Assembly (NCBI RefSeq): GCF_000425285.1 | Contig: NZ_AUDD01000021.1 | Coordinates: 1-49,396 of the forward strand | Source: Acidipropionibacterium jensenii DSM 20535 | Lineage (GTDB): Bacteria; Actinomycetota; Actinomycetes; Propionibacteriales; Propionibacteriaceae | Reading direction: 5' to 3' | Length of the DNA stretch: 49,396 bases | In this document: positions 24,668 to 32,511 of the stretch, piece after piece | How positions within the stretch are numbered: the first letter of the stretch is position 1 | Layout: each line of letters opens with the position of its first letter | Program-made: the position numbers and the translations under genes | Notes under the pieces: generated by a model | Told to the model about the DNA's origin: nothing | Database searches by the model: none | The model's input: only the letters and a program-made list of their open reading frames with translations

Positions 24668-24925
24668 ATGGCCAAGAAGATCGTCGCAGTCGGCTCCTCA
24701 GTCGGACTGCATGCCCGTCCTGCCGCCACCATCTCCCAGGCAGCCGGCAAACTCGGCTCCACCGTGACGCTGGCCACCGAGGGCAACACGCCCGTCGATG
24801 CCCGCTCCGTGCTGCTCATCATGACCCTGGGCGCCGGTTCCGGGGACTACGTCACCGTCGAGGGGGACAAGGAGGAGGACGTCGAGACCATCGCGGCCCT
24901 GGTCGCCAAGGATCTGGACGCCTGA
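24668..24925 (+). CDS. ptsH: phosphocarrier protein HPr
   Basis: This 85-residue general component of the sugar phosphotransferase system passes phosphate from EI to the EIIA domains. The phospho-acceptor His15 is in GLHARPA, and the conserved serine region is DARSVLLIMTLGA (Ser47, equivalent of Ser46). I chose ATG 24668 with AGAGG upstream; the frame is open for 21 more codons upstream but HPr homology begins here. It stands alone, without ptsI. The PfkB kinase across the glu operon fits the same sugar metabolism. Confidence 0.95.
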   Translation: MAKKIVAVGSSVGLHARPAATISQAAGKLGSTVTLATEGNTPVDARSVLLIMTLGAGSGDYVTVEGDKEEDVETIAALVAKDLDA

Positions 24926-24970
24926 CCCGCTGTCCCTGCTCGTCGCTCCCTATCCGTCCGCCCCGCCCCC

Positions 24971-25160
24971 GCGTTGATCCAGTTACTCCTCGTTGATCCC
25001 GTTGCGTGAGGATCAACGAGGAGTATGAGGATCAACGCGGGAGTTGGGAGGGAGGAACTGGATCAACGCGCGGCCTGGCAGGCTCTGCCCCCGGCGACGC
25101 TGAGGCTAAGGGTGAGTTACTGGATCAACGCGGGGACAGAGGAGAAGTTACTGGATCAAC
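24971..25160. repeat. dispersed GGATCAACG repeats with a 15-bp palindrome
   Basis: GATCAACG or its complement occurs at 24972, 24991, 25011, 25030, 25061 and 25123, and as GATCAACA at 25153. Four copies extend to (T)AACTGGATCAACGCG. The copies at 24985-24999 and 25010-25024 form a perfect 15-bp hairpin with a 10-nt loop, placed between convergent ptsH and the polymerase gene, so it may also terminate both. The stop codon of the polymerase gene lies in one copy. Confidence 0.85.
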
Positions 25161-26531
25161 ACCAGGGCTGACAGCATCTGCTCCCCGGCGAGGCCGGGAC
25201 TGAGAGGGCCTGCTCCCCGGCCCCTCTCGGCTCATCAGGACGACCATCGAGATCGCCACCACCCACCACAGCAGCGAGGTGGGAAAGTTCTTCACCAGAT
25301 AGGTGTCCAGCACCAGCCCGGGGAAGGTCGCCAGCAGCGCCAGGCTGGTCGCCCCGTGCGGGCCTCCCACCGCCCGCAGGGAGGCCACCACGATCACCAC
25401 CACGCTGGTCAGGAACAGCACCACCCCGAGTACGCCGAGTTCGGCGCCGATCTGCACCAGGGTGTTGTGGGCGTGCGGCAGACTGGTGCCGAACTGAGTG
25501 TCCCTCATCCCGTGGTAGGCACCCGGCACCATGCCGCTCTCGTTGGCGAACCACGGCCACATCACCCCGTAGCCCCGGCCGAAGAGCATTGTCATCGGGC
25601 TCTCGGTGAGAGCTCGCCAGGCCAGACCCCAGGTCTGCGAGCGGTCACGGTCGACCAGCCCCACACCTCGCAACCGCCCGAGCCACAGCACCGCCGCGCC
25701 GGCCACCACCGATCCCACGATCACCTTGACGAGGTGACGGCGCCGCACCTCGACACCCCGCGGCCGACCCCAGATGAGCAGTGCCACACAGAACAGTCCG
25801 AGGTCGATGAATCCGGCGCGCGACCCGCTGGCGATCAGACAGCCCACCATGCTGGCCACCGACAACCAGGACAGCACCACCCGGTATCGACGGCGAATGG
25901 CGTCGACCATGACGCCGACCCCGAGCAGCAGAACCGTGTGGTAGATCGCCGCCCCGCCGAATCTGGTGGCGATCCGCCAACCCACCGGCGGCTCGGTGGT
26001 GTACTCGCGGACCAGGTCGGCCGGAGTGACCACGGCCAGCACCAGGAAGGTCTCCCACAACGCCATCTGAAGACGTGATCGACCGATCAGCACCACCAGC
26101 ATCCCGGCCACCACGACGGCGAGCAACGCCTCCGCCAATGGGACGATGAGCCCCACGGGGGGCACCACCATCGCGGAGCTGCTGTCGCCACGCCTGACCA
26201 GCACCGAGTGCGGGGACATCGGAACGGTGATGGCCGCCCACACCAGCACCGCGACGAACGGGCCTGCGGCAGCAGCAGCGGCTCGCCATCCCCGGGTGAA
26301 CTCCCCGGAGCGATGCCTCAGTACTGCCGCCGCCAGAGTGAGCAGCAGGCAGGCGACGAAGGCGCCACCGAGCAGGCCCAGCATGATCGGGTACCGCCGG
26401 TCTCCGGCCATCCCCCGTTCCGTGGTGACGAAGGTGCAGGTGACGATGAGCACCGCCAGCACCAGTTGGGCCAGTCGGCTCACGGGGTGTGCGATCAGAT
26501 CGGCCAGCAGCCGATGCCCCCCGAGGCGCAC
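25125..26531 (-). CDS. O-antigen polymerase/ligase-like membrane protein
   Basis: This 468-residue protein has about 11-12 hydrophobic segments. The extracellular loop has the Wzy_C pattern: LFGRGYGVMWPWFANE and SLPHAHNTLVQIGAELGVLG, then the last helices DTYLVKNFPTSLLWWVVAIS. It is paired by sequence with 33830-35191, which has DSYLVKNFSVSLWWW at the same place. The start is GTG 26531 with AAGGA 4 nt upstream; no earlier in-frame start exists before a stop. The C-terminus (GVDPVTSPLSPR) is encoded by the GGATCAACG repeats and is probably a recent extension. Polymerase or ligase role is inferred. Confidence 0.8.
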   Translation of the reverse strand: MRLGGHRLLADLIAHPVSRLAQLVLAVLIVTCTFVTTERGMAGDRRYPIMLGLLGGAFVACLLLTLAAAVLRHRSGEFTRGWRAAAAAAGPFVAVLVWAAITVPMSPHSVLVRRGDSSSAMVVPPVGLIVPLAEALLAVVVAGMLVVLIGRSRLQMALWETFLVLAVVTPADLVREYTTEPPVGWRIATRFGGAAIYHTVLLLGVGVMVDAIRRRYRVVLSWLSVASMVGCLIASGSRAGFIDLGLFCVALLIWGRPRGVEVRRRHLVKVIVGSVVAGAAVLWLGRLRGVGLVDRDRSQTWGLAWRALTESPMTMLFGRGYGVMWPWFANESGMVPGAYHGMRDTQFGTSLPHAHNTLVQIGAELGVLGVVLFLTSVVVIVVASLRAVGGPHGATSLALLATFPGLVLDTYLVKNFPTSLLWWVVAISMVVLMSREGPGSRPSQSRPRRGADAVSPGVDPVTSPLSPR

Positions 26532-26743
26532 TGCTTCCTTGACGCTGCCATCCTGCTGGGACTTCGTGATGTGCTCATCCTAACTGCGCGGCTGCGCCGT
26601 CGCCGCGCCCCGCAACCATCGACCCGTGACGCCGCCACCTGCCGGGGGCGTCGGACCATCACCGGCGACCTCAGTACTCCGACATCCCGGCGACGTCGGT
26701 ACGCAGCAGCATCCCGGCACCCAGGGTCATCACGAGACGCAGC

Positions 26744-26778
26744 GGTGCCCGGATCCCCACATGGGAGACCCGGGCACC
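26744..26778. terminator. hairpin in the 26.5-26.9 kb gap
   Basis: A 9-bp stem, GGTGCCCGG against CCGGGCACC, has a 17-nt loop that itself contains TCCC/GGGA. It could be a second terminator or an RNA structure upstream of the polymerase gene. Confidence 0.35.
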
Positions 26779-26800
26779 CGACCCTCTGATCTGCGTCTGC

Positions 26801-26849
26801 GTCCTCCGCCCGGACCGCACCCGGCGGGGGGCGCCTCCGGCGGGAGGAC
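26801..26849 (-). terminator. probable terminator of the wbp-type operon
   Basis: GTCCTCCGCC pairs with GGCGGGAGGAC with one bulge, directly after the stop at 26854 in the direction of transcription. The loop is GC-rich and there is no T-run. Confidence 0.5.
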
Positions 26850-26853
26850 GGGG

Positions 26854-27846
26854 TCAGTCGATCCTGACGAACTCGTTGGTGGCCGCCGAGTGGATCATCG
26901 CCTCGCAGACCTGCACCACCTTGGCGCCCTGCTCCATCGTCACGATGTCGGAGGGCTTGCCCAGCACGGCGTCCCGGAAGGTCTCGTGCTCGGTGCGCAG
27001 CGGCTCCGGCTTGGGGATCGCGAACCGGGTGACATCACCCTCGGCGACCCCGCGGAAGTTCGCGATGTCGTCCCACACGGTGGCCACATTGGCGTTGGCG
27101 TAGAAGGTGAGGTCGGCGGTCAGGGTGTCGGCCACGAACATCCCCTTCTCGCCGGTGACGTAGGTGCGGCGCTCCTTGGTCGGCGTCAGCCAGTTGACCA
27201 GGTGGTTGCTCATCAGCCCGCCCGACAGCGAGCAGGTGGCCGAGACCATGTCCTCGTACTGACGTCCGGTCTTGAACATGGTGCGGGCCGCGACCCATTC
27301 GAAGTCGCGCTGGGTGACCCAGCTGGTGAGGTCGATGTCGTGGCTGGCGAGGTCCTTGACCACACCGACGTCGGCGATCCGGGCCGGGAAGGGGCCCTGA
27401 CGGCGGGTGGCGATCTGGTACAGATCACCCAGGTCGCCATTCTCCAGGCGCTTGCGCAGCGACTGGAGGGCCGGGTTGTAACGCTCGATGTGACCGACGG
27501 CACCCACCAGCCCCCGGCTGCTGAAGGCATCGGCCAGACGCCTCGCCGCAGCGGTGTCGTACGCCAGGGGCTTCTCAATAAGAGCGCTGACGCCGGCCTC
27601 GGCCAGCTTCAGGCCGATCTCCTCGTGGAACTTGGTGGGGGCGGCGACCACGCAGTAGTCGACGCCGGCCTTGATGACGTCCTCCACATCGGGCAGCACC
27701 GGGAGGTCTCCGGCGACGCCGTAGGGATCCTTGCCGGCGGCATCGGCGATCGCGACCAGGTCGACCCCCTCGATGGCCCGCAGGTTACGGACGTGGTTCT
27801 TGCCCATCGAGCCGATGCCGACCATGCCGGCGCGCAGGTTCGCCAT
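26854..27846 (-). CDS. wbpB: Gfo/Idh/MocA oxidoreductase, UDP-GlcNAcA 3-dehydrogenase type
   Basis: This 330-residue NAD(P)-dependent enzyme has the Rossmann motif GIGSMG (residues 10-15), catalytic EKP (91-93) and GHIERYNPALQSL, the pattern of WbpB/WlbA proteins that oxidise the 3-OH of UDP-N-acetylglucosaminuronic acid. The lid strand region ends with AATNEFVRID. The start is ATG 27846, 1 nt after the stop of the aminotransferase gene. The order acetyltransferase-aminotransferase-oxidoreductase in one direction is the typical set for UDP-2,3-diacetamido-2,3-dideoxy-uronic acid. The symbol is by analogy. Confidence 0.85.
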   Translation of the reverse strand: MANLRAGMVGIGSMGKNHVRNLRAIEGVDLVAIADAAGKDPYGVAGDLPVLPDVEDVIKAGVDYCVVAAPTKFHEEIGLKLAEAGVSALIEKPLAYDTAAARRLADAFSSRGLVGAVGHIERYNPALQSLRKRLENGDLGDLYQIATRRQGPFPARIADVGVVKDLASHDIDLTSWVTQRDFEWVAARTMFKTGRQYEDMVSATCSLSGGLMSNHLVNWLTPTKERRTYVTGEKGMFVADTLTADLTFYANANVATVWDDIANFRGVAEGDVTRFAIPKPEPLRTEHETFRDAVLGKPSDIVTMEQGAKVVQVCEAMIHSAATNEFVRID

Positions 27847-27847
27847 C

Positions 27848-28960
27848 TCAGGCCCCGGCCTTCGCCGCGGAGTTCACGGCCTCGACGATGCGCTCCAGGT
27901 CGTTCTGGGACAGCGAGGGGTGGACCGGCAGGGAGACGCACTCGGAGGCGACCTTCTCGGTGTTCGGCAGATCAAGGCCGGGAGCGAAGGGCGCCAGCGA
28001 GGGCAGACGGTGGTTCGGGATCGGGTAGTAGACGCCGGATCCGACGTTGTACTCGTCCTTGAGGGCCTTGGTGAAGCGGTCGCGCTGCTCGCCGGTGGCC
28101 CCCTCCAGGCGGATCGTGTACTGGTGGTACACGTGGGTGTAACCCTCGGGCACGAAGGGGGTGACGGCCTCGGTGATGTTGGCGCTCAGGAAGGCCGCGT
28201 TGGCCTGACGGTTCTTGGTCCAGCCGGCCAGCTTGGTGAGCTGCACCCGGCCGATGGCCGCGTTGATGTCGGTGAGCCGGTTGTTGAGCCCGATGAGCTC
28301 GTTGGCGTAGCGCTTCTCCATCCCTTGGTTGCGGATCATCGCGGCCTTGCGGGCGACCTCGGGATCCGAGGTGGTGATCATGCCGCCCTCGCCGGCGGTC
28401 ATGTTCTTGGTGGGGTAGAAGGAGAAGGCGCCGAAGGTACCGAAGGTACCGACGTGCTTGCCGTCGATGGCGGCGGCGTGGGCCTGTGCGCAGTCCTCGA
28501 AGAGCACCAGGCCGTGCTTGTCGGCGATCTTCTTGAGGGCCGGCATGTTGGCCGGCAGGCCGTACAGGTGCACCGGCAGGATGCCGACGGTGTGCTCGGT
28601 GATCGAGGCCTCCACCGAGGCCGGGTCGAGGGTGAAGGTGGCCGGGTCGATGTCGGCGAAGACCGGCCTGGCATTGGCCAGGGCCACCGAGTTGCCGGTG
28701 GCGGCGAAGGTGAAGGAGGGCACGATGACCTCGTCGCCGGGGCCGACGCCGGAGGCCAGCAGTCCGATGTGCAGGGCCGAGGTGCCGGAGTTGACGGCCA
28801 CTGCGTGGACGCCGTCAACGACCTGGGCGGAGAACTCCTCCTCGAAGGCGTGCACCTGCGGTCCCTGGGCGACCTGCCCGGAGGCCAGCACGGCGTCGAC
28901 GGCCTTGCGCTCATCCTCGCCGATGATCGGCTTGGCCGGGGGAATGAATTCGTTGCTCAC
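27848..28960 (-). CDS. wbpE: DegT/DnrJ/EryC1/StrS aminotransferase, UDP-3-oxo-sugar type
   Basis: This 370-residue PLP-dependent sugar aminotransferase has SGTSALHIGL as phosphate loop, FEDCAQAHAA (Asp156 contacts the pyridine nitrogen) and SFYPTKNMTAGEGG with Schiff-base Lys185. It would transfer an amino group, usually from glutamate, to C3 of the keto sugar made by the neighbouring oxidoreductase. The start is GTG 28960 with AAGGAG upstream. The sequence pattern and neighbours fit WbpE/WlbC. Confidence 0.9.
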   Translation of the reverse strand: MSNEFIPPAKPIIGEDERKAVDAVLASGQVAQGPQVHAFEEEFSAQVVDGVHAVAVNSGTSALHIGLLASGVGPGDEVIVPSFTFAATGNSVALANARPVFADIDPATFTLDPASVEASITEHTVGILPVHLYGLPANMPALKKIADKHGLVLFEDCAQAHAAAIDGKHVGTFGTFGAFSFYPTKNMTAGEGGMITTSDPEVARKAAMIRNQGMEKRYANELIGLNNRLTDINAAIGRVQLTKLAGWTKNRQANAAFLSANITEAVTPFVPEGYTHVYHQYTIRLEGATGEQRDRFTKALKDEYNVGSGVYYPIPNHRLPSLAPFAPGLDLPNTEKVASECVSLPVHPSLSQNDLERIVEAVNSAAKAGA

Positions 28961-29103
28961 GTGAGCTCCTTGTGTGAATGACGCTGTGTGAAATGACGTC
29001 CTGCGCCTGGCCGTGGCCTGCGCTCGGATTGAGTTGTGTGGGTGCTGCGCCAGTGGCCGCAGTCGCTGCCGGTCGGCCGGGGCCGGTCAGCAGTTTCCGA
29101 CGG

Positions 29104-29715
29104 TCAGTTGCCCTCGGACACCAGGCTGAGGGTGTCGGTGGCGGGATCCTCGACGAAGTGGTCGCCGGTGCGGGTGTCGACCCACTGGTGATCCCCCTCG
29201 GGATCCAGCGGGAATCCGGAGCGGCCGACCCACTTGATCCGGCGGGCCGGGACACCGGCCACCAGGGCGTAGGGCTGGACGTCCTTGACGACCACCGAGC
29301 CGGCGGCGACGGTGGCCCACTCGCCGATGGTCACCGGGGCCACGCAGACGCTGCGTGCCCCGATCGAGCAACCGTGCTTGAGGGTGACGCCGACCGGCTC
29401 CCAGTCGTCGGCGCTCTTGACGCTGCCGTCGGGATTGCAGGCCCGCGGGAAGTGGTCATTGGTGAGGACCACGGCAGGTCCGATGAAGACGCCGTCCTCC
29501 AGGTACGCGGGCTCGTAGACCAGCGCGTAGTTCTGGATCTTGCAGTTGTCACCGACATGCACCCCCTCCCCGATGTAGGCGCCACGTCCGACGACGACGT
29601 TCTCGCCGAGCACCGCACCTGAACGCACCTGGGACAGATGCCAGATGGACGAGCCATCACCGATGGTCACGCCGTCGTCCAGATCGGCGGTGGGGATGAT
29701 CCGCGGTTCACTCAT
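29104..29715 (-). CDS. wbpD: UDP-3-amino-uronate N-acetyltransferase, left-handed beta-helix
   Basis: This 203-residue hexapeptide-repeat acyltransferase has repeats such as VTIGDGSSIWHLSQVRSGAV and VVVGRGAYIGEGVHVGDN forming a left-handed beta-helix trimer. TNDHFPRACNPDG holds the catalytic His region of WbpD/WlbB enzymes, and VAGVPARRIKWVGRSG closes the helix. It acetylates the 3-amino group of UDP-GlcNAc3NA using acetyl-CoA. The start ATG at 29715 has GAAGGA upstream. A 143-bp gap separates it from the aminotransferase gene. Confidence 0.9.
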   Translation of the reverse strand: MSEPRIIPTADLDDGVTIGDGSSIWHLSQVRSGAVLGENVVVGRGAYIGEGVHVGDNCKIQNYALVYEPAYLEDGVFIGPAVVLTNDHFPRACNPDGSVKSADDWEPVGVTLKHGCSIGARSVCVAPVTIGEWATVAAGSVVVKDVQPYALVAGVPARRIKWVGRSGFPLDPEGDHQWVDTRTGDHFVEDPATDTLSLVSEGN

Positions 29716-29754
29716 CTACTGCGTCCTTCAAATCGGGGACTTTCCGACGTCAGC

Positions 29755-31164
29755 CTACTCGTGGGTGATGGGCAGCGCACGGTCAGACACCGCGCGACGA
29801 ACAAGCCGATACCGTCTTGACAGCCGCCCGTCGGGGCCGGCGGAGATCCGCAGGCCGTCTCGCAGATGCCATCTCCGAGGCGACATCAGGGCCTGGCACC
29901 AGACCGCCAGTGAACCCATCTGGGCCCACACCACAGTGCCCTTGAGAAAAGAACTGTTGGCCATCGCCAGCATCGGCGACATCAGCAGACTCACCGCCAC
30001 CGCCTGCATCAGCAGGGACTGCAGATACGGCGTGCCTCCCCGCCGGGCAGGATTCAGCCGCCAGTCGCCGCGAACCGCCTGGACCACCGCGGCGGTCACC
30101 AGTGCCAGCAGGACGCAGCCGATGAGGACTCCGTAGCCGGTGAACACCTCGGTGAAGCCGCTGTGCGGATCGATCGACGCATAGGTCGGCCAGGGTGCCG
30201 CCAGCACGGCGGTCTGGAACTGGGCCGGCCCGATGCCCAGGCCGGCGCTGTGCAGCAGCATCCAGAAGCCGTTCTGGTACAGGTGCAGTCGCGACTGCCC
30301 CGAGGTCGAGGAGAGGTCGTGGATGGCCAGCGTGATGGCCGCCATGATCCTGGGCAGATATCCGCCCAGAACCGCCGCCACCGCGCCGAGCACCGCCACC
30401 GCCGCGACTGTCCAGGTCAGCACCTTGGACCTCAGCATCATCCAGCCGAACAGCAGCGCCACCGCGGCCAGGCACAACCGCGATCCCGTGAAGAGCACCA
30501 GCACCGGGGTGAGCAGCGCCGTGACGAAGTAGAGGATCCTCATCACCCGACCGGTCTCCAGCTGCCAGCCGACCACCATCACCGTCATCCCGACCACCAG
30601 GAAGTAGGCGAACAGGTTCGGATTGACCATGAAGGATGCGATGTCGACAGAGCTCCTCCGCACCCATGCAGAGGATCCTGACAGGTAGTTCGGCAGGTGC
30701 TTGCCGGTGGCCAGCTCGGCGAATCCGGGCAGGCCGGTGACGATCATCCCGAGAAGCCATCCCCGGCACAGCAGGATCAACCAGCGGTGGGAGCTGGCCG
30801 CCATCGACATGGTGATGACGGTCACCATGCCCACCGCGACGCCGAGTAGCTCCTTGTAGCCGGGGCCGCCCTGGGCCAGGAACAGCCCCCATGCCAACCA
30901 GACCGCGGTGACCACCAGCAGCACCTGGACCAGGACGCCGATCCGGTGCCTGAGAAGCACCACCAGGCCCAGCAGCGCCACCGCCAGGAGCCGTATCGGC
31001 GGAAGCCCGGCGATGGTGGTGGTGGAGGCCCAGGCCGTCAGCACGGGCACCAGCATGAAGCAGATCACCAGCAGCCACTCGCCGATCCGCCCGAGCAGTC
31101 CGGAGGCAGCCTCGTCGACGCCCGGGTCCTGGTCCCGCAGCGCGACCCTGTCGGCCGTGGTCAT
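29755..31164 (-). CDS. O-antigen polymerase/ligase-like membrane protein
   Basis: This 469-residue protein has about 11-12 hydrophobic segments. It has SFMVNPNLFAYFLVVG, HSAGLGIGPAQFQTAV and ASIDPHSGFTEVFTGYGVLI, matching at the same relative positions FVNPNYYALF, GAGPGGF and DPHNGLLQ of the protein at 15882-17219; both also have an LAN-S-x-F stretch near the end. These two form one pair among the four homologues. The start ATG at 31164 overlaps the stop of the upstream glycosyltransferase (ATGA). A role in glycan polymerisation is inferred. Confidence 0.82.
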   Translation of the reverse strand: MTTADRVALRDQDPGVDEAASGLLGRIGEWLLVICFMLVPVLTAWASTTTIAGLPPIRLLAVALLGLVVLLRHRIGVLVQVLLVVTAVWLAWGLFLAQGGPGYKELLGVAVGMVTVITMSMAASSHRWLILLCRGWLLGMIVTGLPGFAELATGKHLPNYLSGSSAWVRRSSVDIASFMVNPNLFAYFLVVGMTVMVVGWQLETGRVMRILYFVTALLTPVLVLFTGSRLCLAAVALLFGWMMLRSKVLTWTVAAVAVLGAVAAVLGGYLPRIMAAITLAIHDLSSTSGQSRLHLYQNGFWMLLHSAGLGIGPAQFQTAVLAAPWPTYASIDPHSGFTEVFTGYGVLIGCVLLALVTAAVVQAVRGDWRLNPARRGGTPYLQSLLMQAVAVSLLMSPMLAMANSSFLKGTVVWAQMGSLAVWCQALMSPRRWHLRDGLRISAGPDGRLSRRYRLVRRAVSDRALPITHE

Positions 31165-32441
31165 GAGTGCTGCCGATCACCGAGCGCCAGGTCGCGCAGC
31201 AGTCCGGTGAGGGCGTGGAAGTTGGCGGTGGAGTCGTACTCCTGGTGGATCCTGTCGGACATCGCGGCCCGCACTCGGGGGTCCTTCGCCCGGCCGACCC
31301 GATCGGCGATGAATCTGGCCACCTCGGCCGCAGTGGGATCCGGGTCCATCAACCAGTCGTCGAGCAGGATCTCCCGGACCCCTCCGACGTCGGTCCCGAT
31401 GGTGGGGACGCCGCGGGCCATCGCCTCCATCATCGAGACCGGCACGCCCTCCGAGGAGCTGGTGTTGAGCAGGACGTCGACCGGGTTGTTCCGGTACCAC
31501 TCCAGCAGCACCTCATTGGGCAGCTGGCCCATCCAGTCGACCGTCACGCCGCGCGCCACCAGTTCCTGCTCGGCGAGGCGGACCAGGTCCTCGCGCAGTG
31601 GACCGGTGCCGGCGTGCCGCCAGGTGATCGCCAGGTCGGGACGCAGATCATGCAACTCGGCGATGGCGCGGATCAGCAGGTCGAGGCGTTTGAAGGGGGT
31701 CATGGTGCTCACCGAGAGGACGGCGAACTCTCCCTGCGGGGTGGCCTGGCAGCGCTCGGTCGGGTCGGGGACGGTGACGCCGAGCCGGCTGACATGGACA
31801 TGCGAGGGCGGGAAGCCGTAGAGCTCCACGGCATGCGCACCGCCGTCCTGGGAGATCGGCAGCAGCAGGTCGAGATCACCGGAGATCTGGCGCACCACGG
31901 GGTGGTACCTCAGCGGATGCCGCTCCTCGTAGACATCGGCATTGTGGGTCCGGGCCACCGCATGCCGGACGTGTCCGGCGCGCCGCTCCAGGGCGGCTGC
32001 GGCTGCGGAGGGGCCCAGCCAGTAGGCGTAGACGACGTCGGCGGGGCCTCGCTCGGCGGCCAGGGTGCGCAGCATCCTGCGCACCACCGACACCTGGACG
32101 GCGGTGCGCACCGAGAACATCAGGTGGGCCCTGTCGAGCTGATGGCGATGGGCCAGGGTCATCAGATCGCGCGGCAGCACGCCGCTGATGATCGACTCCA
32201 GCGCACCCAGAGCTCGCCATCGTGGGCTCGTCCAGCGCCCGGTGAGCCGGCTGTCGACGGTGATCCCCTCGGGCACCGTTCGCGGGGCGACCCGGGGGGT
32301 GTCGTTCTTCTCGGGCAGGATCAACAGCTCCATGTCGCTGTCGGCCCAGACCGGCAGCTCGCTCTCGATGAACTGCTCACCGTTGCCGTAGGGGAAGCGG
32401 GAGGTCACCATGATCACCAGCGGACCTCTGGAGCCGGTCAC
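31161..32441 (-). CDS. glycosyltransferase family 4
   Basis: This 426-residue GT-B enzyme starts VIMVTSRFPYGNGEQFIESE, typical of capsule glycosyltransferases that keep an FPYG-x-GE-x-F-x-E-x-E motif. The C-terminal domain has SVSTMTPFKRLDLLIRAI and the donor-binding region NTSSSEGVPVSMMEAMARGV followed by PTIGTDVGG. The start is GTG 32441 with GGGAGG 5 nt upstream. It is divergent from the Wzz-like gene, with a 70-bp shared promoter region. The sugar is unknown. Confidence 0.88.
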   Translation of the reverse strand: MTGSRGPLVIMVTSRFPYGNGEQFIESELPVWADSDMELLILPEKNDTPRVAPRTVPEGITVDSRLTGRWTSPRWRALGALESIISGVLPRDLMTLAHRHQLDRAHLMFSVRTAVQVSVVRRMLRTLAAERGPADVVYAYWLGPSAAAAALERRAGHVRHAVARTHNADVYEERHPLRYHPVVRQISGDLDLLLPISQDGGAHAVELYGFPPSHVHVSRLGVTVPDPTERCQATPQGEFAVLSVSTMTPFKRLDLLIRAIAELHDLRPDLAITWRHAGTGPLREDLVRLAEQELVARGVTVDWMGQLPNEVLLEWYRNNPVDVLLNTSSSEGVPVSMMEAMARGVPTIGTDVGGVREILLDDWLMDPDPTAAEVARFIADRVGRAKDPRVRAAMSDRIHQEYDSTANFHALTGLLRDLALGDRQHS

Positions 32442-32511
32442 ATCTGCCTCCCGAGCTGAACTATCGTGGTCGCCAGATTAGCAGTCACTTCTCACAGATC
32501 GGCTTCCCCGG

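Larger units (their letters stand above)
26532..26853. other. 322-bp intergenic region, no gene seen
   Basis: It lies between the polymerase start and the end of the Gfo/Idh gene. It holds two hairpins (26744-26778 and 26801-26849) and a possible -10 box TAGGAT on the minus strand at 26577-26582 for the polymerase gene. Open frames through it lack homology and start signals. Confidence 0.5.
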
